Positions 26,223-35,656 of a stretch of 64,000 nt of DNA are shown piece by piece (position 1 is the stretch's first letter; every line of letters begins with the position of its first letter). This stretch comes from Tropicibacter sp. Alg240-R139. GTDB taxonomy: Bacteria > Pseudomonadota > Alphaproteobacteria > Rhodobacterales > Rhodobacteraceae. A model generated the notes under the pieces. The model ran no database searches. It worked only from the letters and a program-made list of their open reading frames with translations, and was not told the DNA's origin. The position numbers and the translations under genes were made by a program. The DNA lies in the NCBI RefSeq assembly GCF_900537075.1, contig NZ_UNRA01000002.1, forward strand, positions 483,249-547,248, read 5' to 3'.

Positions 26223-26918
26223 TCAGGCGTTGCGCTCAGGGATCAACTGCTGCGCAATACCTGCCACCAACAGATAAGAACTGGTGACAATCAGACCCCA
26301 ATGCGCCCAGCTTTCGGGGTGAAAATCGACCCAAGCAGCCCATCCGGCAAAGAATGTCCACGCCAGCGCCATCGACAGGCTCAGCGGGCGCCAGCGTTCG
26401 GTGCGCACCGGGTGAATGAACTTGAGCGGCAGGAACATGGCGATGGCTAGAACGGTGACCAAGCCAAGGCTGACCCAGAAGTTGGGTTCCAGTGCAAAGA
26501 TCACCAGAATCAACATGTTCCAGCAACCGGGGAAACCTGAAAATGAATTGTCCTTAGTTTTCATCCGCGTATCGGCGAAATACATCGCGCTGGCAAAGGT
26601 GATGACAATGATCGCGACCCAACCGGTCCACCCATCCATAAGCCCGGATTTGAACAGGGCAAAGGCAGGGATGAAGACATATGTCAAATAGTCGATGATC
26701 AGATCGAGCAGAACGCCATCAAATTCGGGTGCATTGGTTTTGACATCGTATTTTCGGGCGAGCGGCCCGTCTATACCATCGACGAAAAACGCCACCACCA
26801 GCCAAAGAAACATAAGGTCCCATTTGGCATCAACGGCGGCCAACATGGCCAGCATCGCAAAAACAGCGCCGGTCGCTGTCAAAAGATGGACGAGGAGAGC
26901 TTGGATCCGAGGTGTCAT
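26223..26918 (-). CDS. pcs: Phosphatidylcholine synthase
   Basis: 231 residues, mostly membrane segments, with the CDP-alcohol phosphatidyltransferase signature: D50-G51-x2-A54-R55, then G68-x3-D72-x3-D76. The flanking DGIDGPLARKYD and the ADTRMKTKDN loop are typical of Pcs, which joins choline directly to CDP-diacylglycerol to make phosphatidylcholine in the inner membrane. Such enzymes are common in alphaproteobacteria, in line with the other taxonomic hints. It converges with the Gre-like gene, three bases apart. Confidence 0.9.
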   Translation of the reverse strand: MTPRIQALLVHLLTATGAVFAMLAMLAAVDAKWDLMFLWLVVAFFVDGIDGPLARKYDVKTNAPEFDGVLLDLIIDYLTYVFIPAFALFKSGLMDGWTGWVAIIVITFASAMYFADTRMKTKDNSFSGFPGCWNMLILVIFALEPNFWVSLGLVTVLAIAMFLPLKFIHPVRTERWRPLSLSMALAWTFFAGWAAWVDFHPESWAHWGLIVTSSYLLVAGIAQQLIPERNA

Positions 26919-27011
26919 TTGTCTGTCATGACGGAAAACGCGTCGGACTGCAAACGATTGGTCCGAGGGAAAATTGGTAAGGAAAGGAATCCCTGACGCG
27001 GTGAATTGACC

Positions 27012-27932
27012 TCATGCTTTTGGATGGGTGCGGTTGTAAATTTCCATAAGATGGGCGGTGTCCACGGCAGTGTAAGTCTGGGTGGTGGACAGAGAGGCAT
27101 GGCCCAAAAGTTCCTGGATTGCGCGGAGATCACCGCCTGCTTCCAACAGGTGTGTGGCAAAGCTGTGGCGCATGGCGTGAGGTGTCGCGGTTGCGGGCAG
27201 ACCCAATTGCATCCGAGCCTTGGCCATGGCGCTCTGAATGGCGCGCGGGGACAACGGCCCACCGCGTACCCCCCTGAATAGCGGGGCGTCCGGGTCCTTT
27301 GCGTGCGGGCAAAAGCGCAAATAGGTATCGACCGCGTCGCGCGCGGCGTCGATCACCGGCACCATGCGTTCCTTGTTGCCCTTGCCAAAGATACGCAGGC
27401 TTCTGGGCAGGGGCGCATCCTTGCCCTGCAGCGACAACGCCTCGGAAATGCGCAGACCACAGCCATAGAGCAGCGTGACCACCGCCACATCGCGCGCTGC
27501 GACCCAATCCGACATGGATTGAAATTCAACCGCTTCGATCATTGCTTTGGCTGCATCTTGCGGCAAGGGCCGGGGAAGCTTGCGTTGGAACTTGGGGGCG
27601 CGGGTGGACAAAACGGCAGTGGGTTCGAACCCTTCGCGCTCGGCCAGCCACTTGTAAAAGCTTTTGACGGCTGACAGCTTGCGGGCCAGAGATCTGGCGC
27701 CAACACCCTCGCCGCGCACATGCGCCATCCAGGATCGCATGTCGCTGACAGTGATACTTTCCAGCGGTTTGAGGCCTTGCGATTCCCCATAATGCAGGGT
27801 CATGAAGGACAGGAAATCGGTAACGTCGCCCTGATAGGCGATGATCGTGTTTTCAGATCGGCCCATCAGCGATTTCTGTGCCCCCAGCCAAGACTGGAGC
27901 GCATCGCGGCAGGCCGGAGAGATCAGGCTCAT
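27012..27932 (-). CDS. xerC: Tyrosine recombinase XerC
   Basis: 306 residues of the tyrosine recombinase family with the full catalytic set: Arg161 (GLRISEAL), Lys184 region (FGKGNKER), His252 and Arg255 (HAMRHSFATH), His278 (LLGHASLSTTQ) and nucleophile Tyr287. The N-terminal SAM-like DNA-binding domain includes TIIAYQGDVTDFLSF. With XerD it resolves chromosome dimers at dif. It overlaps the upstream DUF484 gene by four bases, the usual partner arrangement for housekeeping xerC, so I do not read it as a mobile element. Confidence 0.93.
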   Translation of the reverse strand: MSLISPACRDALQSWLGAQKSLMGRSENTIIAYQGDVTDFLSFMTLHYGESQGLKPLESITVSDMRSWMAHVRGEGVGARSLARKLSAVKSFYKWLAEREGFEPTAVLSTRAPKFQRKLPRPLPQDAAKAMIEAVEFQSMSDWVAARDVAVVTLLYGCGLRISEALSLQGKDAPLPRSLRIFGKGNKERMVPVIDAARDAVDTYLRFCPHAKDPDAPLFRGVRGGPLSPRAIQSAMAKARMQLGLPATATPHAMRHSFATHLLEAGGDLRAIQELLGHASLSTTQTYTAVDTAHLMEIYNRTHPKA

Positions 27933-28636
27933 GACAGCCAGTGGCGCATGGACCGTTCAAACACGCCCGCAAAGAACGAGAGCAGATCGGTGCCCTGTTG
28001 CGGGGTGAACTGATGCGGGTCCTCGGCCCCCATTGCCAGCATGCCTGGCAGGCGGCCGTTGCCAAAGTCGAGCTTGAGGCAGGCCTCGGATCGGACCCAA
28101 TCGGCTTGGCGGCCGTAGATTTGGGTTGATGCGCTTTGCAGTTGCCGCAGTGTGACTTGGCGCGCTCCGGTGTTGCGGCCGTTGGTCAGGTAGCCTTCGA
28201 TGAAACCGGGTTCGGCGATGCTCAGAACGTCACCCAGCCGATGGATCGCGGGGTCATTGTCGTTTTGCACCGATTCCAGAACCAGGGTGATCGCGTCCAC
28301 GCGCAAGATTTCGGCAACTTCTCCGCCCAGATCCTTGAGGAAGGTTTCAAAGTCTGTGGGATCCATCATGCGCAAAATGGCGCGGTGGACCTGATTGGTA
28401 CCGGCCAGATTTTCATAAGCCGCAGCGATGACCGAGCGGTGGGTGTCTTCCAGCCGGTCCAGGCGCGCCTCAAGCCGCTCCATTGCGATGCCGCGCAGAT
28501 CAACGATATTGCCGCCCATGGCACGCTCATTCGCGGCGACAAGGGCATGCATTAGATCCTTGTCATCAAGCACAGTATCGGGCTTGGCGATGATGGCCTC
28601 GCGCAAAGCGGTTTCCAGTTTCGGGCTGCTGCTCAT
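27929..28636 (-). CDS. DUF484 family protein
   Basis: 235 residues matching the DUF484 family: an N-terminal helical segment (REAIIAKPDTVLDDKDLMHAL), a short coiled coil with RLEARLDRLEDTHR, and a GAF-like C-terminal domain (GNGRLPGMLAMGAEDPHQF near 200). Function is unknown. The family commonly precedes xerC, as here, where the genes overlap by four bases, which suggests a supporting role in chromosome maintenance. The 332 bases upstream contain two inverted repeat elements and no gene. Confidence 0.85.
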   Translation of the reverse strand: MSSSPKLETALREAIIAKPDTVLDDKDLMHALVAANERAMGGNIVDLRGIAMERLEARLDRLEDTHRSVIAAAYENLAGTNQVHRAILRMMDPTDFETFLKDLGGEVAEILRVDAITLVLESVQNDNDPAIHRLGDVLSIAEPGFIEGYLTNGRNTGARQVTLRQLQSASTQIYGRQADWVRSEACLKLDFGNGRLPGMLAMGAEDPHQFTPQQGTDLLSFFAGVFERSMRHWLS

Positions 28637-28757
28637 TCTAGCCTCGTTTATGTTTTGGGCCGGTTTATAGCATGGGAATGCGCTTTGCGGTTGGAAAAAT
28701 CAACCAACCTGTCGAATTGTCGAGTCATGTGCGCGGTTTACCACCGGTGCGGCGAAA

Positions 28758-28844
28758 GGGGGCGCTCCCGCCGGTCGGCACCAGATCAAAGATCTGGCCC
28801 CTCCCGTTGGGCCCGGCGCCGCGCTGCGCGCGGCGCGGCCGGCG
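28758..28844 (+). repeat. Interspersed palindromic repeat, copy 4
   Basis: GGGCGCTCCCGCCGGTCGG, then the hairpin CCAGATC-AAA-GATCTGG, the core CCTCCCGTTGGGCC, and a GC-rich terminal hairpin. It faces copy 5, 36 bases away, in the 332-base gap between fsa and the DUF484 gene. Confidence 0.7.
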
Positions 28845-28880
28845 TTTTGATCGAACGGGTGGCGGCTGGACGCAACCACA

Positions 28881-28958
28881 GCGCGCCGCAGGCGCGCTGC
28901 CCGGCCCAACCGAAGGCGCTCGATCTTTGATCAAGCAACGGAGGGCGGGAGTGCCCCG
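28881..28958 (-). repeat. Interspersed palindromic repeat, copy 5 (reverse orientation)
   Basis: Read on the minus strand: CACTCCCGCCC, a GATCAAAGATC hairpin, GGTTGGGCCGGGC as a slightly diverged core, and the terminal hairpin GCGCGCC-TGC-GGCGCGC. With copy 4 it forms a head-to-head pair of about 200 bases downstream of which the fsa stop lies. Confidence 0.65.
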
Positions 28959-28968
28959 CCCCCCCAGA

Positions 28969-29622
28969 TCAGAGGATCTTGATGTCGGCGGCTTTGATAT
29001 CCGCCAGGAAGGCGTCCAGGCCCTTGTCGGTCAGCGGGTGGTTGACCATCGCCTTGATCACGGCAGGCGGGGCAGTGATCACGTCGGCGCCGATGCGGGC
29101 GCTGTCCAGGATGTGGTTCACCGAGCGGATTGAAGCCGCCAGGATCTCGGTCTCGAACCCATAGTTGTCATAGATGGTGCGGATGTCCTCGATGATCTCC
29201 ATACCGTCCAGATTGATGTCATCCAGACGACCGATGAAGGGCGAGATAAAGCTCGCGCCTGCCTTGGCCGCCAGCAGCGCCTGGTTGGCAGAGAAGCAGA
29301 GCGTCACGTTGACCATGTGACCGTCGTCGGTCAGCGACTTACAAGCCTTCAGGCCGTCCCAGGTCAGCGGCACTTTGACAGCGATATTTTCGGCGATCTC
29401 GACCAGTTTGCGACCTTCGGCAATCATCGTCTCGGCATCTGTCGCGGTGACTTCTGCCGACACCGGCCCATCAACCAAATCGCAGATTTCCTTGGTCACC
29501 TCGATTATGTCGCGACCGGATTTCTTGATCAGCGAGGGGTTGGTGGTCACACCGTCCACCATGCCCAGGTCGTTCAGCTCGGCAATGGCGTCGATCTCGG
29601 CGGTATCAACGAAGAATTTCAT
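28969..29622 (-). CDS. fsa: Fructose-6-phosphate aldolase / transaldolase-like protein
   Basis: 217 residues of the small transaldolase group. The Schiff-base Lys83 is in [10 protein letters not shown], and [13 protein letters not shown] stands near residue 24. Length and pattern match both fructose-6-phosphate aldolase and the short transaldolases that complete the pentose phosphate pathway; sequence alone does not separate them here. It reads leftward, with priA divergent 91 bases away and a pair of palindromic repeats after its stop. Confidence 0.85.
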   Translation of the reverse strand: MKFFVDTAEIDAIAELNDLGMVDGVTTNPSLIKKSGRDIIEVTKEICDLVDGPVSAEVTATDAETMIAEGRKLVEIAENIAVKVPLTWDGLKACKSLTDDGHMVNVTLCFSANQALLAAKAGASFISPFIGRLDDINLDGMEIIEDIRTIYDNYGFETEILAASIRSVNHILDSARIGADVITAPPAVIKAMVNHPLTDKGLDAFLADIKAADIKIL

Positions 29623-29713
29623 GGGGGCAGTCCTTTGATGGGTTGGCCTCTGTCCCGGATGCCTTTACCTCATGAGGTGTCTCACTGAAACCCCCTGGCA
29701 TGAAAGGTGATGC

Positions 29714-31909
29714 GTGCACGATCCGGAATTTTTTGATCAAGGTGATCTGGTTGCTGTCCTGACCACGCAACCCCTTGATCGCCTTCTGGATTACAAGGCA
29801 CCCGAAGGCGGGTGTTTTCGCGGTGCTTTCGTCGAGGTTCCGCTTGGCCCGCGCAAAGTGATGGGCGTTGTCTGGGGGCCAGGACAGGGAGATTTTGATC
29901 GGTCCAAGATTCGCTCGGTTATCCGCGTGCTTGATGTGGCCCCGATGCGGGACGAGATGCGCAGCTTTCTGGGCCGCGCCGCTGATTACACGCTGACGCC
30001 GATGTCTGCGATGCTGCGCCTTGCCACCCGCGCGCCAGGGTTGGGTGATCCGCAATCCATGCGAAAGATCTTTCGCTTGGGCGAAGGCGAGCCTGAACGT
30101 CAGACAGACGCACGTCGCCGTGTGCTCGAGGTGCTGCGTGAATACGGCGGCCTCTCGTTCACGCTCAAGGAACTGGCGGATATGGCAGGCGTGACCTCAC
30201 CTGTGGTCAAGGGCTTGGTCAAGCAGGGCGTTGTGCGAGAAGAGGACAGCCCCCGCGATCTGCCCTATCCGCATCTGAACCCGGACCTGCCAAGCAAGGA
30301 TCTGAGCGCAGATCAGGCCGACGCCGCAGAAATCCTGCGCACAGGGCTGCAATCCGGCAAATACGGCACGACGCTCCTGAAAGGGGTTACCGGTTCGGGC
30401 AAGACCGAAGTCTATCTCGAAGCCGTCGCCGAATGTCTACGCCAGGGCAAACAGGCGCTGGTGTTGCTGCCAGAGATTGCACTGACCGCCGAATTTTTGA
30501 CTCGGGTCGAGGCTCGGTTTGGCGCGCGACCCGCCGAATGGCACTCGGGTGTTACCATAACCGAGCGCCGCCGGCTCTGGCGCATGGTCGGGCAGGGTGA
30601 TGCGCAACTGGTAGTGGGCGCGCGCTCTTCGCTTTTTCTACCGTTCCGACATCTGGGTCTGATCATCGTGGATGAAGAACACGACACCTCCTACAAGCAA
30701 GAGGATGGCGTGACCTACAACGCCCGCGACATGGCGGTGCTGCGCTCGGCCATCTGCGGCGCGCGGGTCGTTCTGGCCAGCGCCACGCCCTCGCTGGAAA
30801 GCTGGGCCAATGCTGATGCGGGCAAATACGACAAGATCGAGCTGACCTCGCGGTTCGGCGCATCCGTCATGCCCGACATGCGCGCCATCGATATGCGCGC
30901 AGAAAAGATGCCCGCCAGCACCTGGATTTCGCCGACTCTGCGCCAAGCGGTCGAGGACCGGCGCGCCAAAGGTGAACAGTCACTCTTGTTCATCAACCGT
31001 CGCGGCTATGCGCCGGTCACGCTCTGCCGGGCCTGTGGCCAGCAGATCGGTTGTGACCACTGCGACGCCCGCATGGTCGAGCACCGCTTCCTCAAACGTC
31101 TGATGTGTCACCAATGCGGTGAAACCAAACCGATGCCCGACGCCTGTCCCTCGTGCGAGGTCGAGGGCAAACTGGCCCCGGTGGGGCCGGGAATCGAACG
31201 ACTGGCGGAAGAAGCATTAGAGGCTTTTCCCGATGCTAACATCGCCACGCTCAGTTCTGACATGTTCGGCTCGGCCCGCGCGCTTAAAGCCAAGATTGAA
31301 GAGATCGCCGAAGGCGACGCTGACATCATCATCGGTACGCAGCTTGTCGCCAAAGGGCACAACTTTCCCAACCTCACGCTTGTTGGGGTCATCGACGCCG
31401 ATTTGGGCTTGCAAGGCTCAGACCTGCGCGCAGCGGAGCGCACGTTTCAATTGATGCGGCAGGTGGCTGGTCGGGCGGGGCGGGCCGAGAAGCCGGGACA
31501 GGCGCTGTTGCAGACGTTCCAGCCCGAGCATCCGGTGATCCGCGCCATCCTGTCAGGAGACGAAAACGGGTTTTGGTCGGCCGAGGCTGCCGAGCGGCAG
31601 GCTGCAGGTGTGCCCCCATATGGACGGATGGCCGGGATCGTGCTGTCTGGTCCGGATGTGGCGGCGGTCTTTGACTTGGGCAACGCCATGGCGCGCAATG
31701 ATGGTCCCCTCCGTCAGATCGGCGCGCAAGTCTATGGTCCTGCCCCGGCCCCCATCGCGCGCATTCGCGGGCGCCACAGGGTGCGGCTATTGGTCAAGGC
31801 AGACAAGGGCGCGCCCATTCAAGAGGCCATCGCGCGATGGATTGCGCCTTTGCGCCTGACCGGCGACCTACGGTTGAACGTCGATATCGACCCGCAGAGC
31901 TTTCTTTGA
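29714..31909 (+). CDS. priA: Primosomal protein N' (replication restart helicase)
   Basis: 731 residues. An N-terminal 3'-DNA-binding domain (LDYKAPEGG..VEVPLGPRKVMGVVWG) is followed by the helicase core with Walker A GVTGSGKTE near 224-232 and DEEH at 320-323, and a zinc region starting at Cys438 with CRACG, CDHC, CHQCG and CPSC pairs. PriA loads the replisome at stalled forks. The start is GTG with AAAGGTGA upstream; the ATG four bases earlier is out of frame. Confidence 0.95.
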   Translation: MHDPEFFDQGDLVAVLTTQPLDRLLDYKAPEGGCFRGAFVEVPLGPRKVMGVVWGPGQGDFDRSKIRSVIRVLDVAPMRDEMRSFLGRAADYTLTPMSAMLRLATRAPGLGDPQSMRKIFRLGEGEPERQTDARRRVLEVLREYGGLSFTLKELADMAGVTSPVVKGLVKQGVVREEDSPRDLPYPHLNPDLPSKDLSADQADAAEILRTGLQSGKYGTTLLKGVTGSGKTEVYLEAVAECLRQGKQALVLLPEIALTAEFLTRVEARFGARPAEWHSGVTITERRRLWRMVGQGDAQLVVGARSSLFLPFRHLGLIIVDEEHDTSYKQEDGVTYNARDMAVLRSAICGARVVLASATPSLESWANADAGKYDKIELTSRFGASVMPDMRAIDMRAEKMPASTWISPTLRQAVEDRRAKGEQSLLFINRRGYAPVTLCRACGQQIGCDHCDARMVEHRFLKRLMCHQCGETKPMPDACPSCEVEGKLAPVGPGIERLAEEALEAFPDANIATLSSDMFGSARALKAKIEEIAEGDADIIIGTQLVAKGHNFPNLTLVGVIDADLGLQGSDLRAAERTFQLMRQVAGRAGRAEKPGQALLQTFQPEHPVIRAILSGDENGFWSAEAAERQAAGVPPYGRMAGIVLSGPDVAAVFDLGNAMARNDGPLRQIGAQVYGPAPAPIARIRGRHRVRLLVKADKGAPIQEAIARWIAPLRLTGDLRLNVDIDPQSFL

Positions 31910-32044
31910 ACCTGCGAGACTAAAGGTGCATTGGTAAGGGCACATCCCAACCTTGCCAGGGAAACTCTGCGCGCTGACGCAGATCGACTGTGCGATAGTC
32001 GCTTTGCGCTCGCCAGCGCTTGGCAATCGGCGTAGAGAACTCTC

Positions 32045-33277
32045 ATGATGAAACAGATCCCCCTTGCCGAGGCGCACAACCTCCCATTCTGGCGGCGGCC
32101 TTTTACTTTGCTGTTTGTCACTGCAATGGCGATGCCGATTGCGTTCTACGCCTGGTATGCTCTGCTCAACAACTTTGTTATCGAGGTCGCGGATTTCGAC
32201 GGTGCAGACATTGGCCTTTTGCATACCGTGCGCGAGATACCGGGGTTTCTGGCCGTTGGTGTCATCGCCATCATCATATACATGCGTGAGCAGGTGCTTG
32301 GACTGATCTCGCTTTTCATGCTTGGAGTCGCCACAGCGTTCACGGCGTGGTTTCCCAGCCTGCAGGGGCTGCTGTTCCTGACTTTGCTCAGCTCTATCGG
32401 GTTTCACTATTACGAGACGGTGAACCAATCGCTACAGCTGCAATGGCTGCCAAAGGAGCGCGCGCCGCAGATGCTGGGGTGGTTGATGGCGGCGGGGTCT
32501 GCATCGACCACGGTTGTCTTTATTCTGATCGTGATGATGTGGGACACGCTCAACCTGACCTACAATATTGTCTTCATGATCTCTGGTGGAGTGACGGCAG
32601 CAATCGCGATTTTCTGTCTGATCGCCTATCCGCAATTCGAAGCGCCCACGCCGCAGGTCAAGAAGATGGTGCTGCGCAAGCGGTATTGGCTGTATTACGC
32701 GCTGCAGTTCATGTCGGGCGCGCGGCGGCAGATCTTCATGGTCTTTGCTGGTTTCATGATGGTTGAACGGTTTGGGTTCGAGGTTCACGAGCTGACCGGC
32801 CTTTATCTGATAAACTTGGTGATCAATATGTTCGCCGCCCCTTTTCTGGGCAAGGCTGTGGCCAAGTTCGGCGAACGCCGGACGCTGATGTTTGAATATA
32901 TCGGCCTGGCGCTGGTGTTTGGGGCCTATGGTGGCCTGTACTGGTTCGGCTGGGGCTTCGTGATCGGGGCCATCCTCTACGTGATCGACCACATCCTGTT
33001 TGGTCTGGCGATGGCGCTGAAGACGTATTTCCAGAAGATCGCCGATCCCGGAGACATCGCCCCTACGGCGGCGGTGGCGTTCACCATCAACCACATTGCG
33101 GCGGTGTTCCTGCCGGTTCTGCTTGGCCTGTTGTGGGTCGTGTCCCCGGCGGCGGTTTTTGCTCTGGCGGCCTGTATGGCACTGGTGTCTTTGTCGCTAT
33201 CGCTGCTGATCCCGCGACACCCAGAACCAGGGCATGAAACGATCTTTGCCCGCCCGCAATCGGCCCCGGCGGAATGA
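32045..33277 (+). CDS. MFS transporter
   Basis: 410 residues with about 12 membrane segments and a short cytoplasmic loop of basic residues between segments 6 and 7 (KKMVLRKRYW), as in major facilitator proteins. I do not recognise a substrate-specific motif. The upstream 135 bases hold nothing clear. The next gene, a MATE-type exporter, begins six bases after its stop, and prmA overlaps that, so the three may be cotranscribed. Two adjacent ATG codons (32045 and 32048) are possible starts. Confidence 0.8.
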   Translation: MMKQIPLAEAHNLPFWRRPFTLLFVTAMAMPIAFYAWYALLNNFVIEVADFDGADIGLLHTVREIPGFLAVGVIAIIIYMREQVLGLISLFMLGVATAFTAWFPSLQGLLFLTLLSSIGFHYYETVNQSLQLQWLPKERAPQMLGWLMAAGSASTTVVFILIVMMWDTLNLTYNIVFMISGGVTAAIAIFCLIAYPQFEAPTPQVKKMVLRKRYWLYYALQFMSGARRQIFMVFAGFMMVERFGFEVHELTGLYLINLVINMFAAPFLGKAVAKFGERRTLMFEYIGLALVFGAYGGLYWFGWGFVIGAILYVIDHILFGLAMALKTYFQKIADPGDIAPTAAVAFTINHIAAVFLPVLLGLLWVVSPAAVFALAACMALVSLSLSLLIPRHPEPGHETIFARPQSAPAE

Positions 33278-33283
33278 ACGCAT

Positions 33284-34678
33284 ATGGCAGATAAAGGGCG
33301 GTTCCTGACCGGGTCCACGATGGGGCATGTGGTGCGCATGACCATGACAGGGGCCATGGGGATCACCTTTGTCTTTCTGGTGGATGCGGCCAACCTGTTC
33401 TGGATCTCGCAGATGGGTGACCCCAAGCTGATGGCCGCCATCGGCTTTGCCTTTGCAATCCAATATTTTTCGGTCTCAGCCGGGATCGGTCTCATGATCG
33501 CCTCGACCGCGCTGGTGTCGCGCCGCATTGGCGAGGACAACCGCCCGCTGGCGCGCCGCAACGCGACCAGCGCAGCGATGATAGCCTTTACGATCCAAAC
33601 TTCGGTGGCCGCGGCCATTTTCATCTTTCGCCACGACATCATCGCGCTATCCGGGGCCACTGGAGAGACTGCCGCGCTTGCCGCGCGCTATCTGGCCATG
33701 TCGGTGCCGAGCTTAGGCATCATGGCAGTGTCAATGATCGCAAACGGGACGCTTCGCGCTGAAGGCGACGGGATGCGGTCGATGATGGTCACGCTGACAT
33801 CGGGCGTGGTGGCCATGGTGATCGACCCGATCATGATCGTGGGCTTTGGCTGGGGCTTGGATGGGGCAGCCATGGGGCTCAACATCTCGCGCGTTGTGAT
33901 GTTACTGGTGGCGCTGCGCTTTGCCATCGGTACGCATAATTTGCTGGCGCGTCCTTGTTTGCAAGGCATGCGCGAAACGATACGGCCTTATTTCGCCATT
34001 GCCCTACCTGCCATTGCCGCTCAAATGGCCACACCTGTGGGCAACTATCTGCTGACGGCTGTGATGGCGGGTTTCGGGGACGAGGCGATGGCGGGCTGGG
34101 CTGTGGTGGGGCGTCTGACTGTTGTGGCTTTCGGTGGGATCTTTTCGTTGTCGGGTGCCATTGGCGGCATCTTTGGCCAGAACTTTGGCGCGCAGCGGCA
34201 CGACCGGCTGTGTCGAGCCTATCGCGATGCGCTGATCTTTGGCCTGATCTACACTGCCATCACCTGGTCGCTGCTCGCGTTGCTTGGTCCCTGGATCGTT
34301 CAGGCCTTTGCTGTCACCGGAGCAGGTATCGAGGTTGTGTTGAATTTTGTTTATCTTGGCGCGGGTGGCTTTGTCTTTGCTGCAGCGCTTTATGTGGCCT
34401 CTGCGGCCTTCAACGCGCTGGCCAAGCCGGGTCGGGCCACGCTCGTGTCCTGGATCAGGGACGGGCTTCTGACGCTGCCGTTTGCTTGGGTCTTGGCGGG
34501 ATGGTTTGGTGCACCGGGCGTGATCTATGCGCAGGCGCTGGTTACTGCCTTGGTGGGGATTGGGGCGGCCTGGTGGGGGTGGCTCTATGTGCAGTCCTTG
34601 GGCCGTACAACAGTATCCGAGCTTGACCTTGCGCCGCCACGGCCCTACGCGCATGCGGATAGATTCAGGAGACGCTGA
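33284..34678 (+). CDS. MATE-family multidrug/cation antiporter
   Basis: 464 residues with about 12 membrane segments in two similar halves, each opening like MATE proteins (GAMGITFVFLVDAANLFWI and, in the second half, YFAIALPAIAAQMATPVGNY cut into the usual IALP start). MATE carriers expel drugs or metabolites in exchange for sodium or protons. Substrate is unknown. Its stop overlaps the prmA start by one base (TGATG), and an MFS gene precedes it by six bases. Confidence 0.85.
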   Translation: MADKGRFLTGSTMGHVVRMTMTGAMGITFVFLVDAANLFWISQMGDPKLMAAIGFAFAIQYFSVSAGIGLMIASTALVSRRIGEDNRPLARRNATSAAMIAFTIQTSVAAAIFIFRHDIIALSGATGETAALAARYLAMSVPSLGIMAVSMIANGTLRAEGDGMRSMMVTLTSGVVAMVIDPIMIVGFGWGLDGAAMGLNISRVVMLLVALRFAIGTHNLLARPCLQGMRETIRPYFAIALPAIAAQMATPVGNYLLTAVMAGFGDEAMAGWAVVGRLTVVAFGGIFSLSGAIGGIFGQNFGAQRHDRLCRAYRDALIFGLIYTAITWSLLALLGPWIVQAFAVTGAGIEVVLNFVYLGAGGFVFAAALYVASAAFNALAKPGRATLVSWIRDGLLTLPFAWVLAGWFGAPGVIYAQALVTALVGIGAAWWGWLYVQSLGRTTVSELDLAPPRPYAHADRFRRR

Positions 34679-35556
34679 TGCCGACCTTTACCGCACTGAC
34701 CACATTGACGGGTAAAACCCCCGCCGAAGCCCTGGGCGAGGCGATGGAACGTTTGACCCCCGAACCCACTGGTGTCGGCGTGTTTGAGGTCGAAGACGGA
34801 TCGGGCCTGTGGGAGGTCGGCGGCTATTTTACTGAGTCCCCCGACGAGACGGGGCTGGCCCTGCTGGCAGCAACATTCGAGGCCAAGCCGTTTGTGATCT
34901 CGGAACTGCCAGAAACCGATTGGGTCGCCCATGTGCGCCGTGAATTGGCCCCTGTCGAAGCAGGTCGCTTCTTTGTCTACGGCAGCCATGACGCCGACAA
35001 GGTGCCCGAGGGCAGTATTCCGCTGCTGATCGAGGCGGCGATGGCGTTCGGCACTGGCCACCACGGCACTACGCTGGGTTGCTTGCGCGCGTTGGACCGA
35101 CTGATCTCCGCCGGGTTCGAAGGCGCCAAAGTGGCCGACATCGGCTGCGGCACGGCCGTGCTGGCGATGGCGGCAGCGCGGGTCTGGACAGGCGACATCC
35201 TGGCCAGCGACATTGATGAGGTTGCGGTGGACGTGGCCGAGGTCAACTTGAAAGCCAATGGCATGGAAGGTACCGTCAAATGCCTGGAGGCCGCGGGCTT
35301 TGACCACCCTGATCTGGCCGCGCATGCGCCCTATGATCTGGTCTTTGCCAATATCCTGAAGGGGCCACTGGTGGCGCTTTCTCCGGATGTGACCGCACAT
35401 CTTCGCCCGGGCGGATACGCGATTCTTTCGGGTATTTTGAACGAACAGGCCGACGAAGTGGTCAAGGTTTACGCGCAGAGCGGAAACAATCTGGCCCATC
35501 GGGATGAGATTGGTGAGTGGACTACGCTCACAATTCAAAGAAATGCCGCAATTTAG
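34678..35556 (+). CDS. prmA: Ribosomal protein L11 methyltransferase
   Basis: 292 residues. The C-terminal half carries the SAM-binding domain (VADIGCGTAVLAMAAARVW, then the NILKGPL motif that replaces the NPPY type), and MAFGTGHHGTT is a PrmA hallmark. PrmA trimethylates ribosomal protein L11. The N-terminal ~110 residues form the L11-recognition domain. The ATG overlaps the MATE stop. Confidence 0.93.
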   Translation: MPTFTALTTLTGKTPAEALGEAMERLTPEPTGVGVFEVEDGSGLWEVGGYFTESPDETGLALLAATFEAKPFVISELPETDWVAHVRRELAPVEAGRFFVYGSHDADKVPEGSIPLLIEAAMAFGTGHHGTTLGCLRALDRLISAGFEGAKVADIGCGTAVLAMAAARVWTGDILASDIDEVAVDVAEVNLKANGMEGTVKCLEAAGFDHPDLAAHAPYDLVFANILKGPLVALSPDVTAHLRPGGYAILSGILNEQADEVVKVYAQSGNNLAHRDEIGEWTTLTIQRNAAI

Positions 35557-35656
35557 ACCAGTTTTAGGGGCATTTTAGACGTGGGTCTTGGTTCGGACAC
35601 ATTTTAGCCGTAGGTTGTCTTAATCACCGGTGGGGGCCAGTGAGACGGAGGCTGCC

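Noticed and set aside
27600-27640. tRNA T-loop-like GGTTCGAA motifs (also near 48.94 and 59.73 kb)
   Set aside because: All lie within protein-coding frames and no cloverleaf can be drawn around them.
27012-27932. Tyrosine recombinase as sign of a mobile element
   Set aside because: Length, motifs and the overlap with DUF484 fit housekeeping XerC; no attachment-site repeats, excisionase or cargo genes are present.
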